From Acidobacteriota bacterium (GTDB lineage Bacteria > Acidobacteriota > Blastocatellia > Pyrinomonadales > Pyrinomonadaceae), in contig JADKBM010000011.1 of assembly GCA_016715115.1 (NCBI GenBank), forward strand, positions 124,001 through 188,000: 64,000 bases of DNA. Direction: 5' to 3'. The translations under genes were made by a program, and so were the position numbers. Of this stretch, positions 52,646-61,632 are shown in pieces. The notes under the pieces are model-generated. The model was not told the DNA's origin. It saw only the letters and a program-made list of their open reading frames with translations, and searched no databases. Numbering within the stretch: position 1 is the stretch's first letter; each line of letters begins with the position of its first letter.

Positions 52646-55396
52646 ATGTCCGTTGTTGGCAATAAGATTCGGGTCTATGACCTCGCCAGAGAAGTAAAGC
52701 AAGATACGAAGCGCATCATCGAGGATCTCCGACGTGAAGGCGCCGATATCGACGTGCCTTCGAACTCGGTTCCGAAGGAGCTTGCGGAAAAGATCCGAAA
52801 CAAATACATCCCAAAGATCGATGCGGCGCCTAAACGAGCGATCAAGGTGATCAAAAAGCGTCACGACGCGGAAACGGAGCATGAAGAGTCGCCGGAGCCC
52901 GAAGTGCACGTTGAGCCGGTGGCGGTTCCTGTCGAGGTCGTCGAGGTCCGCAAGGCCGCGGAGCCGAAGGTCGAAGAACCGGCCCGTCCGGAAGCGTCGA
53001 ATATCAAGGTTTTGACGCGAAAGATCGTCAAGGCCAAACCGGCCGAAATTGAGCCGGAACCGGTCGCCCCGGCCGAAAAGGTCGAAAAGGTCGAAACGGT
53101 CGAAACGGTCGAACAGGTTGTCGCTGAGGTTCCGGAAGTTGTCGAAGTGCCGGCAGCAACCGTCGTCGAGGCCGCGCCCCAGACCGAAGAAGTCGAGCCG
53201 GCGGCGGTCCCGGGCGGAACGCAGGTCAAACAGCTCAAACTCAAGAAGGACGCGGTTGACAAGGGAATCAAGATCGGGGATCTGCAGATTTCCGTCGCGC
53301 CGACAAAAACCGGGAAACTCAGCCCGGAATCGATCGCCGACGCCGCGAAGACGGCGCGTGACCGCAAGGGCCGCAAGGGCGAACTTCGCGGAACTCCGGG
53401 AGAAACGGCGACTCCGATAACGGTTTACACGCCGACCCACGACCGTCACAAGAAATTCGGACGGTCGAGCGGCAAAAAGGGCGACAAGCGGTTCGCCGAT
53501 CGGGACGACAGGTTCGGCGATCGCGATTCGGGTGCGCAGCGACCGAAATCGATCGAAGAGCGCATTATGGAGCAGGCAGGCAAGACGAGTGCCGAGACCC
53601 AAAAACAGGTGCGACTCACGGAAGGAGCGACGGTCCGCGAATTTTCGGAGGCCGTCGGCGTGACGCCGCGCGACGTGGTGCAGCTGCTTGTCAAACGCGG
53701 GGTTTTCGCGACCCTTAATCAGACGATCAGCGAAAAGCTCGCCATCGAACTCGGTGAGAAACTCGGCCATCAGATCAGTTTCGTCCCGTTCGAGGAGATG
53801 GTCATCGAGGAGGAGTTCGAAGAGATCATCGCCGGCGATGGCGACGATGTCGAAATTCCGCGCGCACCCGTCGTTACCGTGATGGGACACGTTGATCACG
53901 GCAAGACATCGCTTCTCGACGCGATCCGTCACGAAAACGTAGCTGAAGGCGAAGCCGGCGGAATCACGCAACATATCGGCGCCTATTCGGTGTTTGTCAC
54001 GAATCCCGACAAACCGGATGAAAAACGACGCGTCGTGTTCCTTGACACGCCGGGTCACGAAGCGTTCACGATGATGCGCGCCCGCGGCGCGAAGGCGACG
54101 GACGTGGTCATTCTCGTGGTCGCGGCCGACGACGGCGTAATGCCGCAGACGATCGAAGCCGTCGAACATTCGAAGGCTGCCGGAGTTCCGATAATCGTCG
54201 CGATCAACAAGATAGACAAACCCGGCGCGAATCCGGATAAGGTCAAGCAAGGACTTGCGGGTCTCGGACTGCAGCCGATCGATTGGGGCGGCGATGTCGA
54301 AATGGTGCCGGTCTCGGCGAAGAAGCGCGAGAATCTCGATATGCTGCTCGAGACCGTTTTGCTCCAGGCGGACATTATGAACCTCAAGGCGAGCGAAACC
54401 CGCCGGGCGTCGGGGGTTGTCCTTGAAGCAAAGCTCGACAAGGGACGCGGGTCGGTCGCGACTGTGCTCGTTCAGCAGGGAACGCTTCATGTCGGCGATC
54501 CGTTTATCGTCGGCCAATACTATGGAAAGGTCAGGGCGATGTTCTCTGACCGCGGCGAAGGAACGCAACAGGCTGCCCCGGCAACGCCGGTCGAGGTTCT
54601 GGGTCTGCAGGGCGTACCGCAGGCGGGCGACACGTTCCAGGTAGTTTCCGATATCGACAAGGCGCAGGACATCGCCCAGAAGCGTCAGGAGAAGGCGCGG
54701 CAGGCAGCGATGGTCAAGACCACGAAGCGCGGTATCGAATCGCTTGGTCAGGCAGATGTCAAGGAACTTCTCGTTATCCTTAAGGCCGACGTTCAGGGAT
54801 CGGTCGAGGTGCTCCGTTCGACGCTCGAAAAACTTTCGACCGAAAAGGTCAAAGTCCGCGTTATCCGCGCGGGTGTCGGTGCGATCGCCGAATCCGACGT
54901 CTTGCTCGCCTCGGCAACACAGGCGGACAACACGCAAACGGCGGTTGTTATCATTGGTTTCAACGTTCGTCCGGAAACCCGCGCCGCCGAGGTTGCGAAA
55001 CAGGAAGATGTCGATATTCGCCTCCACTCGATCATTTACAAGGTCGAAGAAGAGATCAAGGCGGCAATGATCGGAATGCTCGACGCGATCGAGAAGGAAG
55101 TCATTCTCGGCAAGGCGCAGGTTCAGGAAATCTTCAGGGTTTCGAAGGTCGGAACGATCGCCGGTTGCCGCGTCATCGACGGAATTATGAAACGTCAGGC
55201 GCGAGCACGTCTCGTTCGCGACGGCGTTGTCATCTGGGAAGGAGACATTTCGTCGCTCAAGCGGTTCAAGGAGGACACGAGCGAGGTGCGGCAGGGATTT
55301 GAGTGCGGCATCAGTCTCGTCAATTTCAACGACATCAAGGTCAGCGACGAGATCGAGGCATTCGTGATCGAGAAGATCGCCGCCACGGAGCTTTAG
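52646..55396 (+). CDS. infB: Translation initiation factor IF-2
   Basis: 916 residues. N-terminal IF2-N module (KIRVYDLAREVKQDTKRIIEDLRREGADI), a long Pro/Glu/Val-rich linker with KVEKVETVETVEQV, and a second IF2-N-like module near residue 330 (VREFSEAVGVTPRDVVQLLVKRG). The GTPase domain has G1 GHVDHGKTSL (about 413), G3 DTPGHEAF and G4 NKIDK. Domains II-IV continue to the end (GIIMKRQARARLVRDGVVIWEGDISSLKRFKED). It places initiator tRNA on the ribosome. It starts 89 bases after nusA; no ylxQ (L7Ae-like) gene lies between them. Confidence 0.98.
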   Translation: MSVVGNKIRVYDLAREVKQDTKRIIEDLRREGADIDVPSNSVPKELAEKIRNKYIPKIDAAPKRAIKVIKKRHDAETEHEESPEPEVHVEPVAVPVEVVEVRKAAEPKVEEPARPEASNIKVLTRKIVKAKPAEIEPEPVAPAEKVEKVETVETVEQVVAEVPEVVEVPAATVVEAAPQTEEVEPAAVPGGTQVKQLKLKKDAVDKGIKIGDLQISVAPTKTGKLSPESIADAAKTARDRKGRKGELRGTPGETATPITVYTPTHDRHKKFGRSSGKKGDKRFADRDDRFGDRDSGAQRPKSIEERIMEQAGKTSAETQKQVRLTEGATVREFSEAVGVTPRDVVQLLVKRGVFATLNQTISEKLAIELGEKLGHQISFVPFEEMVIEEEFEEIIAGDGDDVEIPRAPVVTVMGHVDHGKTSLLDAIRHENVAEGEAGGITQHIGAYSVFVTNPDKPDEKRRVVFLDTPGHEAFTMMRARGAKATDVVILVVAADDGVMPQTIEAVEHSKAAGVPIIVAINKIDKPGANPDKVKQGLAGLGLQPIDWGGDVEMVPVSAKKRENLDMLLETVLLQADIMNLKASETRRASGVVLEAKLDKGRGSVATVLVQQGTLHVGDPFIVGQYYGKVRAMFSDRGEGTQQAAPATPVEVLGLQGVPQAGDTFQVVSDIDKAQDIAQKRQEKARQAAMVKTTKRGIESLGQADVKELLVILKADVQGSVEVLRSTLEKLSTEKVKVRVIRAGVGAIAESDVLLASATQADNTQTAVVIIGFNVRPETRAAEVAKQEDVDIRLHSIIYKVEEEIKAAMIGMLDAIEKEVILGKAQVQEIFRVSKVGTIAGCRVIDGIMKRQARARLVRDGVVIWEGDISSLKRFKEDTSEVRQGFECGISLVNFNDIKVSDEIEAFVIEKIAATEL

Positions 55397-55453
55397 GAAG
55401 GATCAGGGACGACGGATGAAGGAGAATCAGAAGGCCTTCATCCTTCTGAAGTT

Positions 55454-55825
55454 ATGCGTCGACCGGAGAGATTAGCCGAAGTATTGCGCGAGGAGATCAT
55501 CGAGATCGTCGGATACGAACTCGATGATCCGCGCGTTGCAAGCGTCACTGTCACCGACGTGCGGGTATCTGATAACTTGCGCGATGCCAAGGTTTACGTT
55601 TTGGTTCAGGGGACCGAAGGGGAGATCAGGGAAGCGTTAAAGGCGCTTCAGCATGCGGCGTCATTTGTAAAGCAACAGGTTGCGTTGAATCTCAACCTGC
55701 GACACGCCCCGCATCTTAATTTTGCCCGGGACACCGTCGAGGAGAATGCCGCGCGCATCAGCCAACTCCTCGAAGAGGTGGTTCCGAATTCCAATTCTAA
55801 GGATCAAGGAGAACCCAAGGGATGA
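55454..55825 (+). CDS. rbfA: Ribosome-binding factor A
   Basis: 123 residues with the KH-like fold pattern: RPERLAEVLREEIIEIVGYELDDPRVASVTVTDVRVSDNLRDAKVYVLV, then ALKALQHAASFVKQQVALNLNLRHAPHLNFARD. The hallmarks DPR-x-x-x-VTVT and R-x-x-P-x-L-x-F are present. It acts in late 30S maturation. It follows infB as in most bacteria; truB, often next, is missing here and an nrnA gene follows. Confidence 0.95.
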   Translation: MRRPERLAEVLREEIIEIVGYELDDPRVASVTVTDVRVSDNLRDAKVYVLVQGTEGEIREALKALQHAASFVKQQVALNLNLRHAPHLNFARDTVEENAARISQLLEEVVPNSNSKDQGEPKG

Positions 55826-55908
55826 TGAACGATCGTTGAGAAGCGAAACATCAGCGTGTCTCGGCTTTTGTCGACTGTTCGTTGTCTTTTGGGTTTTCGT
55901 AGTTAATA

Positions 55909-56934
55909 GTGTTAAGTCAAGTAGTTGAGTTAATTGAAAATAAACACGTTTTCGGGATCACGACGCACGTCCGACCGGATGGCGACGGCATCGGCTCGTC
56001 GTTGGGTCTATGTTGGCTGCTTCGTTCGCTCGGCAAAGACGCCGAAGTCATCGTCAGCGACGGGATTCCCGCCTCGTATCTCGTGTTGCCCGGCGCCGGC
56101 GATATCGTCAAGGTGTCAGAAGTAAATGGCAAATACGATGCCGTTTTCGTCATCGAATGTTCCGATATCACCCGTCCGAACATCGTCAATCTCGAGAGTC
56201 AGTTGGTCGTGAACATAGATCATCACGCAACTTGCGAACATTTCGGAAACATCAATTGGATCGATACGACGGCTTCGGCGGTCGGCGAGATGATCTACAA
56301 TCTCTGCAAGGCAGTAGGCGGCCGGATCACGCGCGAGATCGCCGAATGCCTGTATCTGGCGCTCGTCACCGATACGGGCAGTTTTCACTTTTCAAATACC
56401 ACGGACCGCACCCTGAAGGTCGCATCGGAACTCGTCAAGGTCGGCGTCAAACCGGCGCTCATCTCGGAAGCGGTTTACAATTCATATCCCTGGTCGCGGA
56501 TCGAACTGATGAGTCAGGTGCTCTCGACGGTCAAGCGCGACGAAAGCGGTCGCGTGGCGTATATGCGGCAAACGCTTGGAATGCGTGAATCGGCGCAGAT
56601 GTCGGACGGCGACAATAACGGTTTCGTCAACATTCCGCTGGCCGCCAAGGACGTACTTGCGTCGGTTTATATGCGCGAGGTCGAAGGCGGCCGTTTTCGC
56701 GTCAGTCTTCGGTCCAAAGGCAAGATAAACGTCGCCCGCGTGGCCGAGCGGTTCGGCGGCGGCGGCCACAATAACGCGGCCGGTTGTCGCGTCGAGGGCG
56801 AATGGGACTTGCGCGAAAGCGAGATCGTCGAAGCGATGGTCGAGGCGGTCGACCGGTCGCTGGAGCAGCAGGACCGTGTTGAACCGATCGTGACCTTCGT
56901 CGGAACCGAGAAGCGTTCCGAAACGCCTCAGTAA
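55909..56934 (+). CDS. nrnA: DHH/DHHA1 phosphoesterase, NrnA-like oligoribonuclease/pAp phosphatase
   Basis: 341 residues, starting with GTG at 55909 (LSQVVELIENKHVFGITTHVRPDGDG). Metal-binding motifs: HVRPDGDGIGSS, the mid-domain aspartate in VIECSD, and NIDHHAT (DHH). The C-terminal DHHA1 domain has RVAERFGGGGHNNAAGCRV. NrnA-type enzymes degrade nano-RNA and dephosphorylate pAp. Gene order rbfA-nrnA occurs in many bacteria and fits RNA turnover linked to translation. Confidence 0.92.
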   Translation: MLSQVVELIENKHVFGITTHVRPDGDGIGSSLGLCWLLRSLGKDAEVIVSDGIPASYLVLPGAGDIVKVSEVNGKYDAVFVIECSDITRPNIVNLESQLVVNIDHHATCEHFGNINWIDTTASAVGEMIYNLCKAVGGRITREIAECLYLALVTDTGSFHFSNTTDRTLKVASELVKVGVKPALISEAVYNSYPWSRIELMSQVLSTVKRDESGRVAYMRQTLGMRESAQMSDGDNNGFVNIPLAAKDVLASVYMREVEGGRFRVSLRSKGKINVARVAERFGGGGHNNAAGCRVEGEWDLRESEIVEAMVEAVDRSLEQQDRVEPIVTFVGTEKRSETPQ

Positions 56935-56966
56935 TAGCCGCAGGCTTGTCGCCGGGAGCGCGGATA

Positions 56967-57380
56967 ATGCCAAATGTCGAGATAATTCTTTTCGTTTCGG
57001 ATCAGAATCGAAGCCGGGATTTTTACGCGGCGCTTCTGCTGGCCGAACCGCTCCTCGACGTTCCGGGGATGACCGAATTTGAACTCGGCACCGGCGTCAA
57101 ACTCGGATTGATGCCCGAAACAGGCATTACCAAGATACTCTCCGGACGCCTCCCGCATCCGAATTCCGCAAACGGCATCCCGCGTTGCGAACTCTATCTT
57201 GAAACCGGCGATATTGAAGCCGCGTCGCTTCGTGCGACCGCGGCCGGTGCGACAGAGATCAGCCCGATACTCGACCGAGACTGGGGCGACAAGGTGTCGT
57301 ATTTTGCTGACCCGGACGGTCATATCGTGGCCTTCGCCTGCAAAAGCGAAGCGTTTGATCGACCCGCGTCAGAGCGATGA
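56967..57380 (+). CDS. VOC-family (glyoxalase-like) protein
   Basis: 137 residues from ATG 56967. Two beta-alpha-beta-beta-beta halves are seen: VEIILFVSDQNRSRDFYAALL in the first and RCELYLETGDIEAASLRATAAG with SYFADPDGHIVAFAC in the second. Metal ligands are incomplete compared with glyoxalase I. It may bind or modify a small molecule; the substrate is unknown. Its 3' end overlaps that of the opposite-strand yqeY by 12 bases. Confidence 0.85.
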   Translation: MPNVEIILFVSDQNRSRDFYAALLLAEPLLDVPGMTEFELGTGVKLGLMPETGITKILSGRLPHPNSANGIPRCELYLETGDIEAASLRATAAGATEISPILDRDWGDKVSYFADPDGHIVAFACKSEAFDRPASER

Positions 57381-57827
57381 GAGTTTTGACTTCACGGTCT
57401 CGCTGACCAGCTTGCCTTCTGCATTCTTCCCGGCGAGCAGAGCCAGAGCGGCTTTCATTACCGTTCCCATATCCTTCATCGACGAAGCTCCCGTTGCGGC
57501 GACGGCTTCGGCGACGGCCGCCTCGACTTCGGCGGGCGATGCCGCCTGTGGCAGATATTCCTCAAGCACGGCGAGTTCCGCCTTTTCCTTTTCGGCAAGC
57601 TCGATGCGTCCGTTGGCAGTGAATTGTTCGATCGAGTCGCGCCGTTGTTTGACGAGCGTCGTCAGGATCTTCAGCACGTCGTCGTCCGTGAGAACGGTGC
57701 CGACGCCGCGTTTGTTCTCTTCGTTCATAATGGCCGCTTTCGCCATTCGGATCGTCGAAAGCCGGTTCGCGTCTCTCGCTTTCATCGCCGCCGTCATATC
57801 GGCGACCAGTTTTTCTTTTAGAGTCAT
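57369..57827 (-). CDS. GatB/YqeY-domain protein
   Basis: 152 residues, full length for the family. MTLKEKLVADMTAAMKARDANRLSTIRMAKAAI is the typical start, with EYLPQAASPAEVEAAVAEAVAATGASSMKDMGTVMKAAL in the C-terminal tRNA-amidase-like part. It is related to the tail domain of GatB, and the function of the stand-alone form is not settled. Convergent with the VOC gene, with a short 3' overlap. Confidence 0.93.
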   Translation of the reverse strand: MTLKEKLVADMTAAMKARDANRLSTIRMAKAAIMNEENKRGVGTVLTDDDVLKILTTLVKQRRDSIEQFTANGRIELAEKEKAELAVLEEYLPQAASPAEVEAAVAEAVAATGASSMKDMGTVMKAALALLAGKNAEGKLVSETVKSKLSSL

Positions 57828-57928
57828 ATGTCTCTTAGTTTAGCGGAAACGCGGCCCGACTTTCAAAACTCTGCCAACCCTCGCGCGCGCGCGGCGCGGT
57901 GTGCTAATCTGGGACTTCCTTTTTTGAT

Positions 57929-59722
57929 ATGAAACTGAGTTGGCGATTCGGAATCATCGCGGGGATCTTTATGGTCCTCTTCACGATGTATCCGCAGATG
58001 AAAATGTGGTACGTGCGTGGCGGCGACTGGCAAGGGCACTACGCATACAACGACATCGACGAGGTCGCGTACGCTTCGTACGTCAAGGCATTGATTGACG
58101 GGCGACCGCGAAAGAACGATCCCTATACCGGACGTGACGACGCGCCGGATCACCCGCAACCCGAATCATTGTTCTCGATTCAGTTTGCCGCACCGTACAC
58201 GGTCGCGATCCCGGCGAGGATCCTTGGCATCGGAGCGCCCTGGGCGATGACGCTGGCCGGCGCGCTGGCGGGTTTCTTCGCCGCGCTTGCGTGTTTCTGG
58301 GTTATCGGCCGGATCACGGGAGACTCTTGGTTCGCCGGCGCGGCGACACTTGTCGTTCTCGCGGGCGGCGCGCTCGCGGCCGGCGAGGGCGCGATCGGCG
58401 AGATCCTCGACACGGGCTTTTCATATCCTTACTTTCCGGCATTTCGGCGATACATTCCAGCTGTCCCGTTCGCCGCCTTTTTTGCGATGATCGGGCTCGT
58501 TTGGCTCACGCTCGGGACCGACGACCGGCGTAGGCGACCGATCTTCGGCGCGTTGGCGGCGTTATGTTTCGGCTACACGGTCTTTTCGTACTTCTATACC
58601 TGGACCACTGCGGCCGCGTGGCTTGCGGGCCTCGGCATCACCTGGCTCGTGCTGCGTTCGGAGTCCCGGAGAGTCGATGTCAAGACCTTTTTCGGACTCG
58701 CGGCCGGTTGTCTCTTCTTTCTCGCGCCGTACGCGTATCTGCTGTCGAAACGTTCGCATACGATGGACGAGGTCCAGCTTCTCATCAACTCGCGCGCACC
58801 GGATCTAGCGCGCGTTCCCGAATACATCGCCGGTTTTGTTCTGATTTTGATCGGCCTCGGTGTTTTCTTCAAAGTCATCGAGCTTCGGGCGCGCGAAACC
58901 ATCTTCGCGATCTCGTTCGCGCTCGTCCCGTTTATCGTGTTCAATCAGCAGGTGATAACGGGCAGGGAACTGCAGCCGATCCATTATCAGGTGTTCATCG
59001 GAAATTACGTCGCAATGCTCGCGCTTGTCGTGACCATCGGGATCATGATCGCGCGAACCGACCTTTTTCGAAAGGCAGGGGCGAAAGCTGCGTCCGCAGT
59101 GTTGTTGATTCTGGCCGCCGCCTGGGGATTCGTCGAATGCCATTACACCGTACGTGTTTTGGACGACGTGAATCTTGCACGGGATGCGGCGATGCCGGTC
59201 GGACGCAGGTTGACCGAACTTGCAGGGAAGGACCCGGACCGGTACAAGTCGGTCATTCTCCACCTCGACATTGCCGTGGGCGACGATCTTCCTACGATCG
59301 CGCCGCAATCGGTCCTTTGGGCGCGGCACCAGCACGTTTTTGCGGGCGTTACCTGGCAGGAGAACAAAGAACGCTATTACCAGTATCTCTATTTCAGAAA
59401 TTACGCGCCTGAAGATCTGGCCGAGGGCATAAAGCGCGGCGACTTCGTTTCGTCGATCGCGCTTTTTGGATGGGGGCGTCACACCGACCGGCTCAACTCG
59501 GCTTATAAACCGCTCACTTACGGCGAGGTTGACGAAGAGGCACGGCGCTATGGCGATTACATCGCGCAATTCGACCCGCGCAAATCGCCGGAGACGATTC
59601 TGTCATACGCCGTTGTCCAGAACACCCGCGACGTCGATCTGACGAATCTGGACCGATTTTATGAACGTGACAACGGCGAGATCCTCGGGGATTATCTGCT
59701 CTATCGCCTGAAACTGCGGTGA
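57929..59722 (+). CDS. Polytopic membrane protein, possible GT-C-type glycosyltransferase
   Basis: 597 residues with roughly ten membrane segments (WRFGIIAGIFMVLFTMYPQM, MTLAGALAGFFAALACFWVIG, ATLVVLAGGALAAGEGAIG, GLVWLTL and others). The first periplasmic loop contains NDIDEVAYASYVKALIDGRPRKNDPYTG. An acidic Asp-Glu pair in this place is reminiscent of GT-C transferases, which use lipid-linked sugars. No diagnostic signature is visible, so the enzyme call is weak. The C-terminal 150 residues are a soluble domain. It stands alone, with divergent yqeY about 100 bases upstream. Confidence 0.75.
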   Translation: MKLSWRFGIIAGIFMVLFTMYPQMKMWYVRGGDWQGHYAYNDIDEVAYASYVKALIDGRPRKNDPYTGRDDAPDHPQPESLFSIQFAAPYTVAIPARILGIGAPWAMTLAGALAGFFAALACFWVIGRITGDSWFAGAATLVVLAGGALAAGEGAIGEILDTGFSYPYFPAFRRYIPAVPFAAFFAMIGLVWLTLGTDDRRRRPIFGALAALCFGYTVFSYFYTWTTAAAWLAGLGITWLVLRSESRRVDVKTFFGLAAGCLFFLAPYAYLLSKRSHTMDEVQLLINSRAPDLARVPEYIAGFVLILIGLGVFFKVIELRARETIFAISFALVPFIVFNQQVITGRELQPIHYQVFIGNYVAMLALVVTIGIMIARTDLFRKAGAKAASAVLLILAAAWGFVECHYTVRVLDDVNLARDAAMPVGRRLTELAGKDPDRYKSVILHLDIAVGDDLPTIAPQSVLWARHQHVFAGVTWQENKERYYQYLYFRNYAPEDLAEGIKRGDFVSSIALFGWGRHTDRLNSAYKPLTYGEVDEEARRYGDYIAQFDPRKSPETILSYAVVQNTRDVDLTNLDRFYERDNGEILGDYLLYRLKLR

Positions 59723-60144
59723 ACGGAGTACGGGCCGGGGATTTCAGATTCCATAATTCCGGAATTCAGGATTCCAGAACTTTGAAAAACCTGCTTGATC
59801 GAAACGACAGGCCGTTCTTGGCAGAACACGGATGGGTCGGGATGAAAACGATGATTTGAGACCAATTCGGCGCCATCACGGTCGAAAAAATATATGATCT
59901 CATCCCGCCGATTTCCTTCAAGCCGGTATTTCAGAGCTCCCGAATCCAGGGATTGAGGATTTCAGATTCGGGTTCTTTGAAAAACTGACGACCCGCGAAA
60001 AAAAAACATTTGCCTTGCCGCGGATGACGCGGATCAACCTGAGGATGCGAATATCCGGGCAATCGGCGCCGAGTCGGAGAAATGGGATGTTTCGGACGTT
60101 CGTGCCGTGGAGCCGCGGCACGCGCCCCACGGCGATCGGCGAGT

Positions 60145-60175
60145 CAGTACCGCCTGCGTCAGCGTGCGGGCGACC
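60145..60175. repeat. REP-like palindromic element
   Basis: The word TACCGCCTGCGTCAGCGTGC, followed by GGGCG, can fold into a GC-rich imperfect hairpin (CCGCCTGC with GCGTGCGG). It has the size and look of a bacterial interspersed palindrome. It is a different type from the RAYT-flanking REPs. Only one copy is in the window. Confidence 0.4.
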
Positions 60176-60397
60176 GCCGCCGCACGACGCCTAAATTCCA
60201 GATTCAAGATCAATGCTGTCTTAAACGTTGGCTTGCGAAGCCGTCAAAATCGTCAGATTACGAAAAGAAACCTCGGCGTTTGGGTCCCGTACTTCGCCGA
60301 ACAGGCATTGTCCGCGCGGAGTCCGCAAAGAGGCCGATGTTGGTCCGCGCGGCCGTCAATAATTCGCGACCGAGGCTCTGAAGCCTTATCCGGCATC

Positions 60398-60432
60398 AAT
60401 CCAAAATCCAAAATCCGAAATCCAAAATCGAA
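60398..60432. repeat. Heptanucleotide tandem repeat (AATCCAA)
   Basis: Five 7-base units (AATCCAA twice, AATCCGA, AATCCAA, AATCGAA) directly before the minus-strand terminator at 60430-60457. Confidence 0.85.
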
Positions 60433-60457
60433 AAAGCCGTCCAAAATTCGGACGGCT
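60430..60457 (-). terminator. Terminator of the small 60492-60740 gene
   Basis: On the minus strand AGCCGTCC (60450-60457) pairs with GGACGGCT (60435-60442) around a 7-base loop and is followed by a T-run (plus-strand AAAAA 60430-60434). Confidence 0.8.
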
Positions 60458-60491
60458 CAGATATTTAGAAATTAAAGCTATTTAGTAAAAC

Positions 60492-60740
60492 TTAGGCTGC
60501 CAGTAAATCGTTTGACGTCTCGGCGAAAACACGTCTGCCATTGAGCGCGTCATCAATTATTTCACGAACCGCGGAAGCGTCCGGATTCACGTCCATACGC
60601 GCGCAGGCGCGGAGGTGCCGGATGATTCCTTCGGACGCAATTTCCAATGCCGGTCCACCCAGTTTTGCGAAACGACGTGCCTGAATGTGATCGATCTGCA
60701 AGATCCTGTCCTGCAAGGTCATTTGTTTTGCTGCTGCCAC
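60492..60740 (-). CDS. Small protein of unknown function
   Basis: 82 residues starting with GTG at 60740, about 11 bases after GGAAGGAG. The sequence AAAKQMTLQDRILQIDHIQARRFAKLGGPALEIASEGIIRHLRACARMDVNPDASAVREIIDDALNG is mostly helical, with no signal peptide. It is flanked by a good ribosome-binding site and a clear terminator, which supports it as a real gene. I do not recognise the family. Confidence 0.7.
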   Translation of the reverse strand: MAAAKQMTLQDRILQIDHIQARRFAKLGGPALEIASEGIIRHLRACARMDVNPDASAVREIIDDALNGRRVFAETSNDLLAA

Positions 60741-61031
60741 TATTTGTTCTTCTCCTTCCTTTTTCGGAATTCTATTTTTTACAGTTTGTTGTGCATCACA
60801 ACAAATAAGCTGAAGCCCGCTTCAAAAAAAGCGTTTTGCCGAAAATCTTAGTTGAACGAAAAAAGCTGCCAGTTGCTAAAATTCTTAATTCTTCGGAACG
60901 TTTTCAACTTATGTACCAAATGTTAACAAAAAAGTAACCGCTTGTCACCATTTTTTTTTGCGACGAATGCGGACCGGGATCGGATCGGAATTCGACCTTG
61001 AAGAACACCGCGAAGAGACATCTCAGCCAAC
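60741..61031. other. AT-rich intergenic region upstream of the small gene
   Basis: About 290 AT-rich bases with several poly-T and poly-A runs, between the HU terminator and the start of the 60492-60740 gene. It must contain the promoter of that gene, but no box pair stands out. No gene is seen. Confidence 0.5.
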
Positions 61032-61063
61032 GAAAAACCGGCCGCTCGTGAGAAGCGGCCGGT
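61032..61063 (-). terminator. Terminator of the HU gene
   Basis: ACCGGCCGCT (61037-61046) and AGCGGCCGGT (61054-61063) form a perfect 10-bp stem. On the minus strand it is followed by TTTTT (plus-strand 61032-61036). It lies 28 bases after the HU stop. Confidence 0.88.
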
Positions 61064-61091
61064 CACTCAATTCGATAAAAGACTCGGAAAC

Positions 61092-61373
61092 TTAACCGAT
61101 CGCGTCTTTCATTGATTTTCCGACACGGAACTTAACAGTCGTTTTCGCCGGGATCTTGATCGTCGCACCGGTCGCCGGATTGCGGCCTTCACGTGCGGCA
61201 CGCGTCGCTTTGACGAGTTTTCCGAAGCCCGGAAGGGTGAACTCACCGTTCTTCTTCACTTCGCCGGCAGCGAGTCCCGCCAATGCGTCGAAAAGTCCTT
61301 TCACTTCGGCCTTCTTGAGGCCCGTGCTTTCTGCGATACTGTTAACGATTTCCGTTTGTGTCATTTTTGCCAT
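61092..61373 (-). CDS. HU-family DNA-binding protein
   Basis: 93 residues, the usual HU size. MTQTEIVNSIAESTGLKKAEVKGLFDALAGLAAGEVKKNGEFTLPGFGKLVKATRAAREGRNPATGATIKIPAKTTVKFRVGKSMKDAI shows the helix-turn-helix body and the DNA-binding arm around GRNPATGATIKIP with the bending proline. It bends and compacts chromosomal DNA as a dimer. A GGAGG site precedes the ATG, and a strong terminator follows. It cannot be assigned to the HupA, HupB or IHF subunit. Confidence 0.95.
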   Translation of the reverse strand: MAKMTQTEIVNSIAESTGLKKAEVKGLFDALAGLAAGEVKKNGEFTLPGFGKLVKATRAAREGRNPATGATIKIPAKTTVKFRVGKSMKDAIG

Positions 61374-61488
61374 GTTGTAAATTTAACCTCCAAAGTTTGT
61401 AAATAAAACTACGTCAATTGAACATCTTTATCTGCACGATTGCAAATGCTGAAAGGGGCAAGACTGGAACTGGATTCCAATAAAATAC

Positions 61489-61565
<77 letters not shown>

Positions 61566-61632
61566 GCATAAAACCGATTTCACCTAAGAAACATCACCAA
61601 GTGCCGAATTTTACAGGGCAATAATGCGCTGG

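Larger units (their letters stand above)
59723..60491. other. Gene-poor, repeat-rich stretch
   Basis: About 770 bases without a convincing gene. It contains two related segments, 59740-59795 and 59935-59990, each an AT-rich GATTTCAGATTC-like word followed by CTTTGAAAAAC. It also holds a palindromic REP-like word (60145-60175), the heptamer array at 60398-60432 and a terminator for the minus-strand gene at 60492. The arginine-rich frames open here look accidental. Confidence 0.6.

Noticed and set aside
52553..55027. 824-residue open frame antisense to infB
   Set aside because: It mirrors the codon structure of infB, is rich in Arg/Asp/Leu, has no recognisable motif or ribosome-binding site, and infB itself is certain. 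The same holds for the long antisense frames over nusA, the TonB receptor (19814-21811) and the glucoamylase (46899-48764).
60082..60475. Arginine-rich open frames in the gap before 60492
   Set aside because: They cross a REP-like hairpin, the heptamer array and a terminator, and have no domain or start context.
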